A stretch of DNA of 64,000 nt from 67-14 sp035502775 (GCA_035502775.1 DATJUB010000018.1:1-64000); one strand, 5' to 3'. Counted from the stretch's first letter, positions 1 through 8,653 are shown. Program-made: numbers and translations. Notes: generated from the letters alone by a model not told the origin.

Positions 1-101
1 CGGCGCCCCGGACGTTTCAATTGCTCACAGAGCCAAAAACTAGCCATGTGCAGCGAAATAGTGGTGCGCGGAGACCAACGATTCCGCCACGGAAATGAGA
101 C
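1..101. other. Left window edge, no gene seen
   Basis: I find no reading frame, hairpin or RNA motif I can support in the first 101 bases. Confidence 0.5.
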
Positions 102-1409
102 TTAAGATTCTTCGGAACTCTTCGAGAGCAGCATCCGCAGAAGATGCATCGCGACCAGCGCCGAACGGTCCCGGATATCGCTGCGCCCACCCGGGATCAC
201 CGGCCTGGCCGATCGCGAGCGTCCCTCGGCCGTGACCACGTGGAAGCAGACCAGCCCGACCGGCTTCTCCTCTGTCCCGCCGTCCGGACCGGCGATCCCC
301 GTGATCGAGACCGCGACGTCGGCCCCGAAACGCTCCAGCGCCCCCTCGGCCATCGCGACCGCGACCTCGTCCGACACCGCCCCGTGACGCTCGATCAGCT
401 CGGGATCGACACCCAACTGGTCCACCTTCGCCTGATTCGAGTAGGAGACCACACCGCCCGCGAAGTACTTCGAGGCACCGGGCACATCCGTGATCCGGGC
501 CGCCAGCAGGCCGGCGCTGCAGGATTCGGCCAGGGCCAGCCTACGCCCCTCCAGAAGCCCCGCCACCATCTCGTCCACCGTGGTGCCGTCCAGGCTGTAG
601 AGCGTGCTCTCGTGCCGACGGCGCAGCTCTTCCCTCAGCGCGGCCGCGGTATCGGCCGCCTCCTCGCGGTAGCGGACATCGATCTCGACCTCACCCTTGC
701 GCAGGCAGGTCGTGACCTCCAGATCGCCGATCTCCAGCCCCTCCGCCTCGATCTCCCGCAGACTGAGGGCCAATTCGGATTCCGGTGTGCCGAACATCCG
801 CAGCCGGTACGACAGCAGCCGGGTCGCGCGATCGGTCACCGCCTTCAGCATCGGCGTCTCCAGGGCGTTCCGCCACATCGGATGAAGCTCCCGCGGCGGA
901 CCGGGAAGCACCAGCACGACCAGACCGTCCGGTCCCGGCACGACCAGGCCGGGCGCGGTGCCGATCGGGTCGAGGGTCACCGCCCCCTCCGGCACCATCG
1001 CCTGCTTGCGGTTGGCCGCGTTCAGCCCCGCCTGGGCCAGCGCCACCGAGGCCGACCGGGTGAAGCGATCGAGGATCGCCGCGATCTTGGCCTCCATCTC
1101 GGTGTCGAGCTTCAGCTCCCGGCCGGTGAACTCCCCGACCACCTCCGCGGTCAGATCGTCGGCGGTCGGCCCGAGGCCACCCGTCGTGATGATCAGGTCC
1201 AGACCCAGATCGGCCATATGCCGCAGGCCGTTCAGAAGATCATCGGCGTGATCCGCCACCACCAGGATCTCGACCAGGTCGATTCCGATCTCGGTCAGGC
1301 GCTCCGAAAGCCAGGGACCGTTCAGGTCCCTGATCGTGGCGGTCAGCACTTCGGTGCCCGTCACGAGGATTCCGGCACGCACCGATTCGGTCTGTTTCCG
1401 CTCTGCCAT
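102..1409 (-). CDS. cinA: CinA-family protein (competence/damage-inducible; NMN deamidase type)
   Basis: 435-residue CinA homologue. The N-terminal molybdopterin-binding-like domain has the motif TTGGLGPTADD at about residues 75-85. The C-terminal deamidase-type domain begins near residue 285 (AESCSAGLL, then VSITGIAGPDGG). In characterised members the C-terminal domain converts nicotinamide mononucleotide to nicotinate mononucleotide in pyridine salvage, and the N-terminal domain can act as an ADP-ribose pyrophosphatase; here this is by homology. The frame is open further upstream, but that would overlap ftsK and the extra residues look like low-complexity Arg/Pro, so I take the ATG at 1407-1409 (MAERKQTES). 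The gene follows ftsK on the same strand with a gap of about 45 bp and is probably cotranscribed with it. Confidence 0.9.
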   Translation of the reverse strand: MAERKQTESVRAGILVTGTEVLTATIRDLNGPWLSERLTEIGIDLVEILVVADHADDLLNGLRHMADLGLDLIITTGGLGPTADDLTAEVVGEFTGRELKLDTEMEAKIAAILDRFTRSASVALAQAGLNAANRKQAMVPEGAVTLDPIGTAPGLVVPGPDGLVVLVLPGPPRELHPMWRNALETPMLKAVTDRATRLLSYRLRMFGTPESELALSLREIEAEGLEIGDLEVTTCLRKGEVEIDVRYREEAADTAAALREELRRRHESTLYSLDGTTVDEMVAGLLEGRRLALAESCSAGLLAARITDVPGASKYFAGGVVSYSNQAKVDQLGVDPELIERHGAVSDEVAVAMAEGALERFGADVAVSITGIAGPDGGTEEKPVGLVCFHVVTAEGRSRSARPVIPGGRSDIRDRSALVAMHLLRMLLSKSSEES

Positions 1410-1452
1410 CGCCCCGACCCTACCGGCCGCGAACCCCGGGCAGAGAAAAGGC

Positions 1453-4137
1453 TCAGTCCTCCGGGGGAGCGCTGACGTCGAGTACGTCGACGCCGGGCGT
1501 CTCGGCCTCTTCCTCAACCTCACCGAGCGCCTGGCCCCGACCGAGAACCCGGGGCAGGTCGGCGGCGGTGATCAGCACCTGCCGCGGCTTCGATCCCTCA
1601 TAGCCGGAGATGACCCCGCGCCGCTCGAGCATGTCGACCAGCCGTCCCGCCCGGGTGTATCCGACCCGCAGCCGGCGCTGGATCATCGAGACGGAAGCGG
1701 TCTCGGTATCGACCACGAGCTGGATCGCCTCGTCCAGAAGATCGTCCTGATCCGGATCGAAATCGGAGTCGGCGGCCTCCTCCTTCACCGGCTCCACCTC
1801 GGCCAGCAGCTCCTGTTCGAACTCGGGCTCGCCCTGGTCCGACCAGAAATCGGTGACCCGCGCGATCTCCTCCTCCGACACGAACGCGCCCTGGATGCGC
1901 TGAAGCTTCGAGGTACCCGGGCCGCGGAAGAGCATGTCTCCCTGACCCAGCAGGGCCTCGGCCCCGCCCTGGTCCAGGATCACCCTGGAGTCGGTCTGCG
2001 ACGAAACCGCGAAAGCGATCCGCGAGGGGATGTTGACCTTGATCGTGCCGGTGATGATGTCGGTCGAGGGACGCTGTGTCGCCAGCACCAGATGAATGCC
2101 GGTCGCCCTGGACTTCTGTGCCAGACGGATGATCGAGGCCTCGACGTCGGCCGGAGCGACCATCATCAGGTCGGCCAGCTCGTCGATCACGCAGAGGATG
2201 TGCGGCAGCTTCGGCTCGCCCGCGGCCACCTGGATCTTGTTGTAGTCGGCGATGTTCCTGGCCCGCGCGTTCTTCATCAGGCCGTAGCGGGTCTCCATCT
2301 CGGCGATCAGGTTCTGCAGCACGTTGGCGGCCAGCTTCGGCGCCGTCACCACGGGCGTCAGCAGATGCGGCACCGCCTCGTAGTGGTTGAGCTCCACCTG
2401 CTTGGGGTCGACCAGCACGAGACGCACGTCGTTGGGCGAGGAATGCATCAGGATCGAAGTCAGGATCGCGTTGACGCAGCCCGACTTGCCGGAGCCGGTC
2501 GTGCCCGCCACGAGCACATGCGGCATGGTCGCGAGATCGGTGCAGACCGACTTGCCGTCGATGCCCTTGCCGAGCCAGGCGACCAGCGGGGATGCCTTCG
2601 GCGAGGGCACCGAGTAGATGTCGCCGAGCTTGACCATCTTGCGGCTCGAGTTGGGGACTTCGACCCCGACCGCCTGCTTGCCGGGGATCGGGGCGAGGAT
2701 GCGGATGTCGGTCGAGGCGAGGGCGTAGGCGAGATCGTTGGAGAGCTCACTCACCTTCTTCACCTTCGTGCCGGGCGCCAGCTGAAGCTCGAACCGGGAC
2801 ACGTGCGGCCCGGAGACGACCCCGACGATGCGGGCCTCGACTCCGAAATGACCGAGGGTCTCAACCAGTTTGCGGGCCAGTTCCTTCTGTTCGGCCGGAT
2901 CCGGACCTGAATCCTTGGCGCTGCGTTCCAGCAGCTTCTCCTGCGGTACCCGGTAGTTGACCTCTTCGGAGAGGGTCGCGCCACGGGTCTTGCCCATCGG
3001 CGTCAGTTCGAGCTGTTCGACCTTCGCCCCCTGGATCTCGGCGGCACGCACCGCGACCGGGTCGTGCTCCGGCTCTTCCTCGACCGGTTCGAGTTCCACC
3101 TCCGGAACGTCGAATTCCTCCTCGAGGTCGGCGAGTTCTTCGTCGAAATCGTCGGTGAAGGTCTCCGTCTTCGGCTCCTCGTCGTCTCCACCCCAGCCGC
3201 CGCCGAACCCGTCGTCGGCGACCTCCGGCTCGGCGGTGGGCGCGGCACCGGCACCCTGGGCGCCCGCGAAGATCTCGATCGGCTCCAGCCGCTCGGTCTT
3301 GTCGGAGATCGCGGGCTCGTCGCCCTCCTCGGCCCAGATGTCCACCTCGATCGGCGAGCGCGTCTCCTCTGGCAAAGCCATCTCGCTGGTGGAAGCCTCC
3401 ATGGGCGGGTCGACGTCGATCGGCAGGGTGAAGTCGTCGTCACCGGCATGCTCGGCGATCGTCTCGGCCTCACTCATCACGTTGGTGCGGGAGAACACCC
3501 TGGTCGCCTCGGCCGAGCTGACCGCGGTCTTCTTGATCGCCGACCCGCTCCGTGACAGCACCGCGGCCACCGTCGTTCCCGTCAGCAGCAGGATGCCGGC
3601 CAGCATCGCGAAGACCGCGACGAGATGGGCACCGAAGGGCTGCAGCAGCGTCGCGAGCAGCCAGTAGGCGGCCTCGCCGAGGACGCCGCCGTGATCGGGG
3701 AACCAGCCCGGGTCGAAGTAGGCGAGGTTCTCGGAGCGGCCGCCGCCGAATCCGAGCGTGCCACCGGCGAAGGCGAGCAGAAGACCGCCCAGCAGGCAGG
3801 CGGCTCCGGTCCGGAGCGGCCGTGTGGTCGGCATCGAGGGCTTGAAGATGAGGATGGCTCCGACCGCGAAAAGGGCGACCGGCACCGCATAGGCCGCGAG
3901 GCCGATCAGATACTTGAGCCCGTCGCGGATGCCCGAACCGAGACGGCCTCCGTCCCAACCGAAATAGAGCACGAACACCAGGTAGATCCCGAGCACGACG
4001 CAGCCGAGCCCGATCAGATCGAGATGCCGCTGCTCGAGCGGTTCCCTGACCTTCTTCACTTCCTTCTTCGAATTCGGCTTCTTGGCACTCTTGGCCGGGC
4101 GCTTCTTGCTGGGGCGCCGGGATGTACGTACAAACAT
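1453..4137 (-). CDS. ftsK: FtsK/SpoIIIE-family DNA translocase
   Basis: 894-residue chromosome-segregation translocase. The N terminus is basic, followed by four membrane segments between about residues 40 and 195. An acidic, low-complexity linker (about 200-370) leads to the motor domain. The Walker A motif GTTGSGKS lies near residue 545, followed by a Walker B-type segment (VLVDPKQVELNHYEAVPHL and ILCVIDELADLM). A C-terminal winged-helix gamma domain (SMIQRRLRVGYTRAGRLVDML) should read KOPS-like DNA signals. It is expected to act at the division septum to pump chromosome termini. It is divergent from the response-regulator gene at 4245; cinA follows downstream. Confidence 0.95.
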   Translation of the reverse strand: MFVRTSRRPSKKRPAKSAKKPNSKKEVKKVREPLEQRHLDLIGLGCVVLGIYLVFVLYFGWDGGRLGSGIRDGLKYLIGLAAYAVPVALFAVGAILIFKPSMPTTRPLRTGAACLLGGLLLAFAGGTLGFGGGRSENLAYFDPGWFPDHGGVLGEAAYWLLATLLQPFGAHLVAVFAMLAGILLLTGTTVAAVLSRSGSAIKKTAVSSAEATRVFSRTNVMSEAETIAEHAGDDDFTLPIDVDPPMEASTSEMALPEETRSPIEVDIWAEEGDEPAISDKTERLEPIEIFAGAQGAGAAPTAEPEVADDGFGGGWGGDDEEPKTETFTDDFDEELADLEEEFDVPEVELEPVEEEPEHDPVAVRAAEIQGAKVEQLELTPMGKTRGATLSEEVNYRVPQEKLLERSAKDSGPDPAEQKELARKLVETLGHFGVEARIVGVVSGPHVSRFELQLAPGTKVKKVSELSNDLAYALASTDIRILAPIPGKQAVGVEVPNSSRKMVKLGDIYSVPSPKASPLVAWLGKGIDGKSVCTDLATMPHVLVAGTTGSGKSGCVNAILTSILMHSSPNDVRLVLVDPKQVELNHYEAVPHLLTPVVTAPKLAANVLQNLIAEMETRYGLMKNARARNIADYNKIQVAAGEPKLPHILCVIDELADLMMVAPADVEASIIRLAQKSRATGIHLVLATQRPSTDIITGTIKVNIPSRIAFAVSSQTDSRVILDQGGAEALLGQGDMLFRGPGTSKLQRIQGAFVSEEEIARVTDFWSDQGEPEFEQELLAEVEPVKEEAADSDFDPDQDDLLDEAIQLVVDTETASVSMIQRRLRVGYTRAGRLVDMLERRGVISGYEGSKPRQVLITAADLPRVLGRGQALGEVEEEAETPGVDVLDVSAPPED

Positions 4138-4188
4138 GGCTTCTTGTTCTACGGAGAGCCGCCTTTACCTCCCCGGCCCGCGGGACGG

Positions 4189-4244
4189 TCTAAGCGGCAC
4201 CTTAAGGTTCTCGCCGGTGCCGAATCAATCTTTAGTATTCACGC
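4189..4244 (+). promoter_or_regulatory. Probable leaderless promoter of the response regulator, with an inverted repeat and TAAG motifs
   Basis: A -10-like TAGTAT lies at 4233-4238, seven bases before the ATG at 4245. No Shine-Dalgarno sequence precedes that ATG, so the mRNA probably starts at or next to the start codon. Upstream are CTAAG (4190-4194) and CTTAAGG (4201-4207) and a 7-bp inverted repeat CGGCACC (4195-4201)/GGTGCCG (4216-4222). The 9-mer TCTAAGCGG at 4189-4197 recurs at 6447-6455 after the kinase gene. No good -35 hexamer is seen, which would fit activator dependence. Autoregulation is inference. Confidence 0.45.
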
Positions 4245-4937
4245 ATGGTCAACGACGGGGATACGACTGGCGGACGCATTTTGGTCATCGAGGACGACGC
4301 GGAGATCGTCGATGTCCTCCGGCGCACGCTACGGGCCGAGGGCTACGAGGTCCGGGCGAGCGGTGACGGCCCCGACGGGCTCGAGGTCAGCCGCGAGTTC
4401 CTGCCGGACATGGTCGTGCTCGATCTCGGACTTCCCGGCATGGACGGACTCGAGGTATGCGCCCGTATCCGGGAGACCTCCGAGGTGCCGATCCTGATGC
4501 TCACCGCCCGCGCCGAGACCGACGATCGTGTGACCGGGCTCGACAGCGGTGCTGACGACTATCTGGTCAAGCCGTTCGAGCGTTCCGAGCTGCTGGCCCG
4601 GATCCGTGCCCTGCTGCGCCGCCATCCCCCACGGGGTTCGGCGATGATCACGGTCGGCGACCTGAAGCTCAATCCCGATTCGCAGGAAGCCCTGCGCGGC
4701 GACCGCGAGATCGAGCTGACCAAGCGGGAATTCGAACTTCTGGAGTACCTGATGAGGAACCAGCGCCTCGTCATCTCGAGGGAACGCCTGCTGGAAGAGG
4801 TCTGGGGATATGACCCGCTCGATGAGACGAACACGATCGACGTCTTCATCTCCAACCTCCGCCGGAAGCTAGAGGAGGGTGGCGAACCTCGCATCCTCCA
4901 CACCAAGCGCGGGGCCGGCTACGTGATCAAGGCCTGA
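4245..4937 (+). CDS. OmpR/PhoB-family response regulator
   Basis: 230-residue DNA-binding response regulator. The receiver domain starts ILVIEDDAEIVDVL and has the phosphoacceptor Asp in VVLDLGLPGMDG and the conserved Lys in LVKPFE. The C-terminal winged-helix effector contains the OmpR-type segment LTKREFELLEYL and ends GAGYVIKA. The length is standard. The partner kinase starts one base after the stop codon, so the two are a cotranscribed two-component system. The signal is unknown. TTAGGG-type direct repeats spaced 11 bp just after the kinase gene are candidate binding sites. Confidence 0.93.
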   Translation: MVNDGDTTGGRILVIEDDAEIVDVLRRTLRAEGYEVRASGDGPDGLEVSREFLPDMVVLDLGLPGMDGLEVCARIRETSEVPILMLTARAETDDRVTGLDSGADDYLVKPFERSELLARIRALLRRHPPRGSAMITVGDLKLNPDSQEALRGDREIELTKREFELLEYLMRNQRLVISRERLLEEVWGYDPLDETNTIDVFISNLRRKLEEGGEPRILHTKRGAGYVIKA

Positions 4938-4938
4938 G

Positions 4939-6408
4939 ATGGGCCGGCTGAACAGATTGCGCGCGACGAGGATCTGGCCCTCACGCTGGCCGATCCGCTG
5001 GAAGCTGGCCGCGGTCTCTTCGGGGCTCACTTTCGTGATCCTGGTCGCCTTCGGTGTGGTCGTGGGCCAGCTGACGACCCAGCAGCTCCGGGACAACTAC
5101 GCGGCGGACACCGAGGCCGCCGCGAACGAGCTGGTCAGCGACGTGCGCAAGGTCACGGTCACTCCCGCCTACTCGATCCAGGACGAGATCAAGCCATTGG
5201 TGGACAATGCCGGCGGCCCGGCCGATGTGAGGCTGTTCATCAGCGCGATCCCCTTGACGGTCGCGTCACGGAACGCCGCCGTGCTCGGCGACCCGCAGCT
5301 CAACAACAAGATCAGCGATGTCGGCAAGTACCAGGTGGCCACCCTCCCCTACGAAACAACCCCCGGGAACTCTGAAAGCACCATCGGCATCGTCAGGGTC
5401 GGGCGACCGATCGACCGTCTGCAGACCTCGATCAACCGGATCTGGGTTTCGGTGCTCGCCGGAACGCTCGGCGCGACGCTGCTCGCCGCTCTCGCCGGGG
5501 TGGTTCTCTCACGGCGGGCGATGCGCCCGATCTCGAACCTGACCTCGGCTGCCGGCCAGATCGCCAAGACGAGAGATCCTTCGGTGACGCTGCCGGATCC
5601 GGTCACCGATGACGAGGTCTCGGAGCTCACCCTCACATTCAACGACATGCTCCATGAGCTTTCACTGGCCCGGTCCGAGCGTGAACGCTCCCTGAACCGC
5701 CAGCGTGAGTTCGTGGCGGATGCCTCGCACGAGTTGCGCACGCCCCTGACCAGCGTGCTCGCCAATCTGGAGCTTCTGGAGCATTCCCTGCAGGGCAAGG
5801 ATCGGGAGCTGGAGTTGGAGAGCGTCGAGTCGGCTCTGCGCTCGTCCCAGCGCATGAAGCGCCTCGTCGCGGACCTGCAGATCCTCGCGCGGGCCGATTC
5901 CGGCCGGGCCCAGACCAAGGCGCCCTGTGATCTTGCCGAGATAGCGCGAAACGCGGTCGAGGAGGTCACTCCCCTCTCCGAGCATCATCGGATCGAGCTG
6001 CGTGCCGATGCTCCGGTGATCGTCAACGGCGCCGCCGACGATCTGCATCGGGTGGTGCTCAACCTGGTCGACAACGCGGTCCGCCACACACCGGAGGGCT
6101 CGACCATCACCGTCACGGTCGGTTCGAAGGACGACGGCGAGCGCGCCTGGCTCTCGGTGGCCGACGACGGACCGGGAATACCCGAGGAGCTGAGACCGCA
6201 GATCTTCGACCGGTTCGTGAGAAACACCGGGCCCGGTGACCGGGCCTCGGCCAAGGGCACCGGGCTCGGCCTGGCGATCGTCTCGACCATCGCGAAGGGC
6301 CATGACGGGGTGGCGACGGTCGGCGATTCTGCCAGTGGTGGAGCCATGTTCATGGTCGATATTCCGACCGGCGACACGACCGTCAACGGTTCCCAAGGAA
6401 ACCGTTAG
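4939..6408 (+). CDS. Membrane sensor histidine kinase
   Basis: 489-residue transmembrane kinase. TM1 is at about residues 23-45 and TM2 at about 170-190, flanking an extracytoplasmic sensor of about 125 residues with no motif I recognise. A HAMP domain follows (RRAMRPISNLTSAAGQI). The HisKA dimerisation domain has the phosphoacceptor His in DASHELRTPL. The HATPase domain shows an N box (NLVDNAVRHT), a G1 box (DDGPGIP), an F box (FDRFVR) and a G2 box (GTGLGLAIV). The architecture resembles PrrB/MprB-type actinobacterial kinases, but the stimulus cannot be told from sequence. It is paired with the preceding regulator. Confidence 0.92.
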   Translation: MGRLNRLRATRIWPSRWPIRWKLAAVSSGLTFVILVAFGVVVGQLTTQQLRDNYAADTEAAANELVSDVRKVTVTPAYSIQDEIKPLVDNAGGPADVRLFISAIPLTVASRNAAVLGDPQLNNKISDVGKYQVATLPYETTPGNSESTIGIVRVGRPIDRLQTSINRIWVSVLAGTLGATLLAALAGVVLSRRAMRPISNLTSAAGQIAKTRDPSVTLPDPVTDDEVSELTLTFNDMLHELSLARSERERSLNRQREFVADASHELRTPLTSVLANLELLEHSLQGKDRELELESVESALRSSQRMKRLVADLQILARADSGRAQTKAPCDLAEIARNAVEEVTPLSEHHRIELRADAPVIVNGAADDLHRVVLNLVDNAVRHTPEGSTITVTVGSKDDGERAWLSVADDGPGIPEELRPQIFDRFVRNTGPGDRASAKGTGLGLAIVSTIAKGHDGVATVGDSASGGAMFMVDIPTGDTTVNGSQGNR

Positions 6409-6432
6409 GGATCCTTTAGGGCCTTTTTAGAG
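6405..6432 (+). promoter_or_regulatory. Three direct repeats with exact 11-bp period (candidate response-regulator operator)
   Basis: TTAGGG at 6405-6410, TTAGGG at 6416-6421 and TTAGAG at 6427-6432 start exactly 11 bp apart. One-helical-turn direct repeats are typical of OmpR-family regulator sites. The array begins over the kinase stop codon and lies 8 bp before a -10-like TATCTT (6441-6446). Binding by the adjacent regulator is inference. Confidence 0.5.
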
Positions 6433-6451
6433 CCCCGGCCTATCTTTCTAA

Positions 6452-6513
6452 GCGGACGAGACACATGAACCCGCCGGGGATCTCCCCCAGACTGCCTCGG
6501 CGGGTTCGCTTTT
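6452..6513 (+). ncRNA. Candidate short RNA (about 60 nt) between a -10 box and an intrinsic terminator
   Basis: A -10-like TATCTT at 6441-6446 predicts a start near 6452. Transcription from there would end at the terminator hairpin 6467-6507 with its T tract. No convincing reading frame fits in this interval. The only start codon (ATG at 6465) lies just before the hairpin. A processed 3' end of the two-component mRNA is the main alternative. Transcription is not shown by sequence alone. Confidence 0.35.
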
Positions 6514-6514
6514 T
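6467..6514 (+). terminator. Intrinsic terminator after the two-component operon
   Basis: A perfect 10-bp stem, GAACCCGCCG (6467-6476) with CGGCGGGTTC (6498-6507), encloses a 21-nt loop. It is followed by GCTTTTTCG, so there is a five-T tract at 6510-6514. It would end both the kinase transcript and the candidate short RNA. Confidence 0.8.
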
Positions 6515-6516
6515 CG

Positions 6517-6572
6517 AAACAGCAACAACCGTCGGGCCACCCCTCCCCCTTGGTCCGGCGGTCTTGCTGTTT
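6517..6572. repeat. Second strong hairpin directly after the terminator
   Basis: AAACAGCAA (6517-6525) pairs perfectly with TTGCTGTTT (6564-6572). The stem continues inward with ACCG/CGGT and CGG/CCG interrupted by small bulges. There is no T tract on the plus strand. It may be a 3' end structure for the convergent rnj transcript or part of a longer structured RNA. Confidence 0.5.
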
Positions 6573-6607
6573 AAGGAGCCAAAGAGCCTTCCGTGCGCCA
6601 ACGAGAA

Positions 6608-6654
6608 GGGTGGAGACGATTGCCGCCCTGTACGGGCGGTAATCGTCTCCACCC
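6608..6654. repeat. Dispersed palindrome, copy 1
   Basis: The left arm 6608-6628 (beginning GGGTGGAGACGATTG) and the right arm 6634-6654 (ending ATCGTCTCCACCC) are 21 bp each with a TGTAC loop. Twenty of 21 positions pair, and the remaining one can be a G.U pair in RNA. A second copy at 15422-15468 has the identical left arm and is followed by the same CCCAATCTCAA, so this is a repeat family and not a chance hairpin. Confidence 0.8.
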
Positions 6655-6810
6655 CAATCTCAAGTCACCCGCGTCTCGGCCACGTGGCCCTCACAGATCC
6701 CCCGCGACTCGATCGTTCCCCGCGCTCGCCGAGCCCATGCTGAGTGTTGTCTGAGACCACCTCGGTTGCTCACGCGTCGTCCCACACGGACGTGGTCCTG
6801 GAACGGGTGG

Positions 6811-6954
6811 CGCGGGTTTCAGAGAAGACCGCCTAGGCACTTCGAAAGGCAGCACACTTGCCCATCCACTCAGCTGGTACTTCGAAGTCGCGATCACGCA
6901 GCGAAGCGAAGTGATTGCGGTTCCTTGTTCTTGGAGTTGTCTCTGAAACCCGTG
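6811..6954. other. Long-range 15-bp stem enclosing a nested hairpin (candidate structured RNA)
   Basis: The segment 6811-6825 (CGCGGGTTTCAGAGA) pairs with 6940-6954 at 15 positions, one of them G.U. Inside, CGCGATCAC (6889-6897) pairs with GTGATTGCG (6911-6919). ACTTCGAA occurs twice inside (6840-6847 and 6879-6886). No convincing reading frame spans it. The shape loosely recalls a 6S-like closing stem, but I cannot match it to a known family or decide the strand. Confidence 0.35.
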
Positions 6955-6991
6955 ACAGGACCCGTTCCCCTAAGGGCTGGTCCCGCGTCGC

Positions 6992-8653
6992 TCAGACCTC
7001 GATGACGACAGGCACGATCATCGGCCGCCTCCGCAGCTTCTTGTGGATGAACTTGCCGAGTTCATCGTGAAGGTCGTCCTGGATCAGGTCGATGTTGCGG
7101 ACCCCGCTTTTCGCTTTCTTCTCCAGCGAGTCCTCGACCAGGTCTTTGATCTCGTCGGTGAATTCCAGTTCGTTGTCGAGCGCGCCGACGCCCCTGAGGA
7201 TCACTTCGGGGTCGGCGACGACGTCGCCGTTGTCGCTGGCGATGGTCGAGATCACGATGAAGATGCCGTCGGCCGAGATCGTCTTGCGGTCGCGCAGCGA
7301 CGCGTCTTCGGGGTCGGCGAGTTCGATTCCGTCGACGTAGATCACGCCGGACTTCTCTTCTTCGCCGAACTCGGCGCCGTTCGGGCCGATCAGCAGCGGC
7401 AGTCCGTTGCGTCCCTTGAAGATGTTCTCCGACGGGACCCCTACCGATTCGGCCAGCTCCGCGTGAAGCCGGATCCGCTGATGGTCACCGTGGATCGGCA
7501 GCACATATTTGGGCTGGGTCAGGTTGAGCATCATCTTGATCTCTTCGCGGAACCCGTGGCCGGACGCGTGAATCGGGGCCGACTTCGCGGTGACGACCGA
7601 TGCGCCGATCTCGTAGATGCGATCGATGGTCTCGTTGACCGCGCGTTCGTTGCCGGGAACCGGTGAGGCCGAGAACACGACCGTGTCACCCGAATGGAGT
7701 TCCATGTCGCGGTGGTCGTTGTTCGCCATGCGGCGCAGGGCCGAGAACGGTTCTCCCTGGGAGCCGGTCGACATCACGATCACGCGCTCGTCGGGGAAGT
7801 CCTCGATGTCGCGCGGCTGGATCAGCACTCCCGCGGGCGCGTTGGCGATCCCGAGGTTCGAGGCGATGTTGAAGTTCTTGCGCATCGAGCGGCCCACCAG
7901 GGCGACCTTGCGGTCGAGCGCGACCGCGGCGTCGATCACCTGCTGGACCCGATGGATGTTCGAGGCGAACGAGGTGACGACGATCCGTCCCTTGCAGCGG
8001 GAGAAGGTTTCCAGCAGGGCCGGACCGACGCTTGATTCCGAGGGTGAGACGCCGGGACGATCGGCGTTGGTGGAGTCACCCGCGAGCAGCAGCAGCCCGT
8101 CGCGGCCGAGCTCCGCGAGCCGGGACACGTCGGCCGGGCGACCGTCGACCGGGGTCTGGTCGAACTTGTAGTCGCCGGTGAAGAAGATCTGGCCGAGATC
8201 GGTCGTCAGGATCACGCCGCGCATGTCGGGGATCGAGTGGGACAGGTGGACCAGTTCGATGCCGAACGGCCCCGCATCGGCCTTCTGTCCGGCCGGAAGC
8301 TCGGTCAGGGGGGCGCCGCCGAGCTTGTGTTCATCCAGCTTCGAGCGGACCATGCCGATCGTCAGCATGCCTCCGTAGATCACTTTCGGGAAGCCGATCT
8401 CGCGCAGCACGTACGGCAGGGCGCCGACGTGATCCTCATGCCCGTGGGTGAGGATGATCGCCTCGATGTCGTCCGCGCGGTCGCGCAGATACGAGAAGTC
8501 GGGCAGTACGAGATCGATGCCCAGCATCTCGGGGGTCGGGAACATCAGCCCGGTGTCGATCACGATGATCTTGCCGCGGTACTCGACCACGGTCATGTTC
8601 TTGCCGATCTCACCGAGCCCGCCGAGCGGCAGGATCTTGATCTTGTCGCTCAC
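6992..8653 (-). CDS. rnj: Ribonuclease J
   Basis: 553-residue metallo-beta-lactamase/beta-CASP ribonuclease with 5'-3' exo- and endonuclease activity in mRNA decay and rRNA maturation. The zinc motif is HGHEDHVGALPY near residue 75. Further metal and beta-CASP motifs include HSIPD, a TGDY motif, and HASGHG followed by the segment LPIHGDHQR. The C-terminal domain characteristic of RNase J is present, and the length is normal. It starts with GTG at 8651-8653, overlapping the dapA stop as GTGA, so it is translationally coupled to dapA. The dapA-rnj pairing is common in actinobacteria. Confidence 0.95.
   Translation of the reverse strand: MSDKIKILPLGGLGEIGKNMTVVEYRGKIIVIDTGLMFPTPEMLGIDLVLPDFSYLRDRADDIEAIILTHGHEDHVGALPYVLREIGFPKVIYGGMLTIGMVRSKLDEHKLGGAPLTELPAGQKADAGPFGIELVHLSHSIPDMRGVILTTDLGQIFFTGDYKFDQTPVDGRPADVSRLAELGRDGLLLLAGDSTNADRPGVSPSESSVGPALLETFSRCKGRIVVTSFASNIHRVQQVIDAAVALDRKVALVGRSMRKNFNIASNLGIANAPAGVLIQPRDIEDFPDERVIVMSTGSQGEPFSALRRMANNDHRDMELHSGDTVVFSASPVPGNERAVNETIDRIYEIGASVVTAKSAPIHASGHGFREEIKMMLNLTQPKYVLPIHGDHQRIRLHAELAESVGVPSENIFKGRNGLPLLIGPNGAEFGEEEKSGVIYVDGIELADPEDASLRDRKTISADGIFIVISTIASDNGDVVADPEVILRGVGALDNELEFTDEIKDLVEDSLEKKAKSGVRNIDLIQDDLHDELGKFIHKKLRRRPMIVPVVIEV

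Larger units (their letters stand above)
6409..6991. other. Gene-free convergent intergenic region (583 bp)
   Basis: No reading frame here resembles a protein. The region lies between the 3' ends of the kinase gene and rnj. It holds, in order, the direct repeats, the -10 box and terminator, a second hairpin, palindrome copy 1 and the long-range stem, each listed separately. Near the rnj stop, GGACC (6958-6962) and GGTCC (6978-6982) could form a weak hairpin without a T tract. It is unusually long for a tail-to-tail spacer in this window. Confidence 0.6.

Noticed and set aside
144..1475. Plus-strand frame of 443 codons opposite cinA
   Set aside because: No domain is recognisable, and cinA on the minus strand has all its motifs.
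6608..6654. Palindrome copy 1 as an intrinsic terminator
   Set aside because: There is no T tract on either side, and the second copy with conserved flanks shows it is a dispersed repeat.
6660..6991. tmRNA, RNase P RNA or SRP RNA in the convergent spacer
   Set aside because: None of the conserved core sequences of these RNAs, such as a tRNA-like 3' end, is present.
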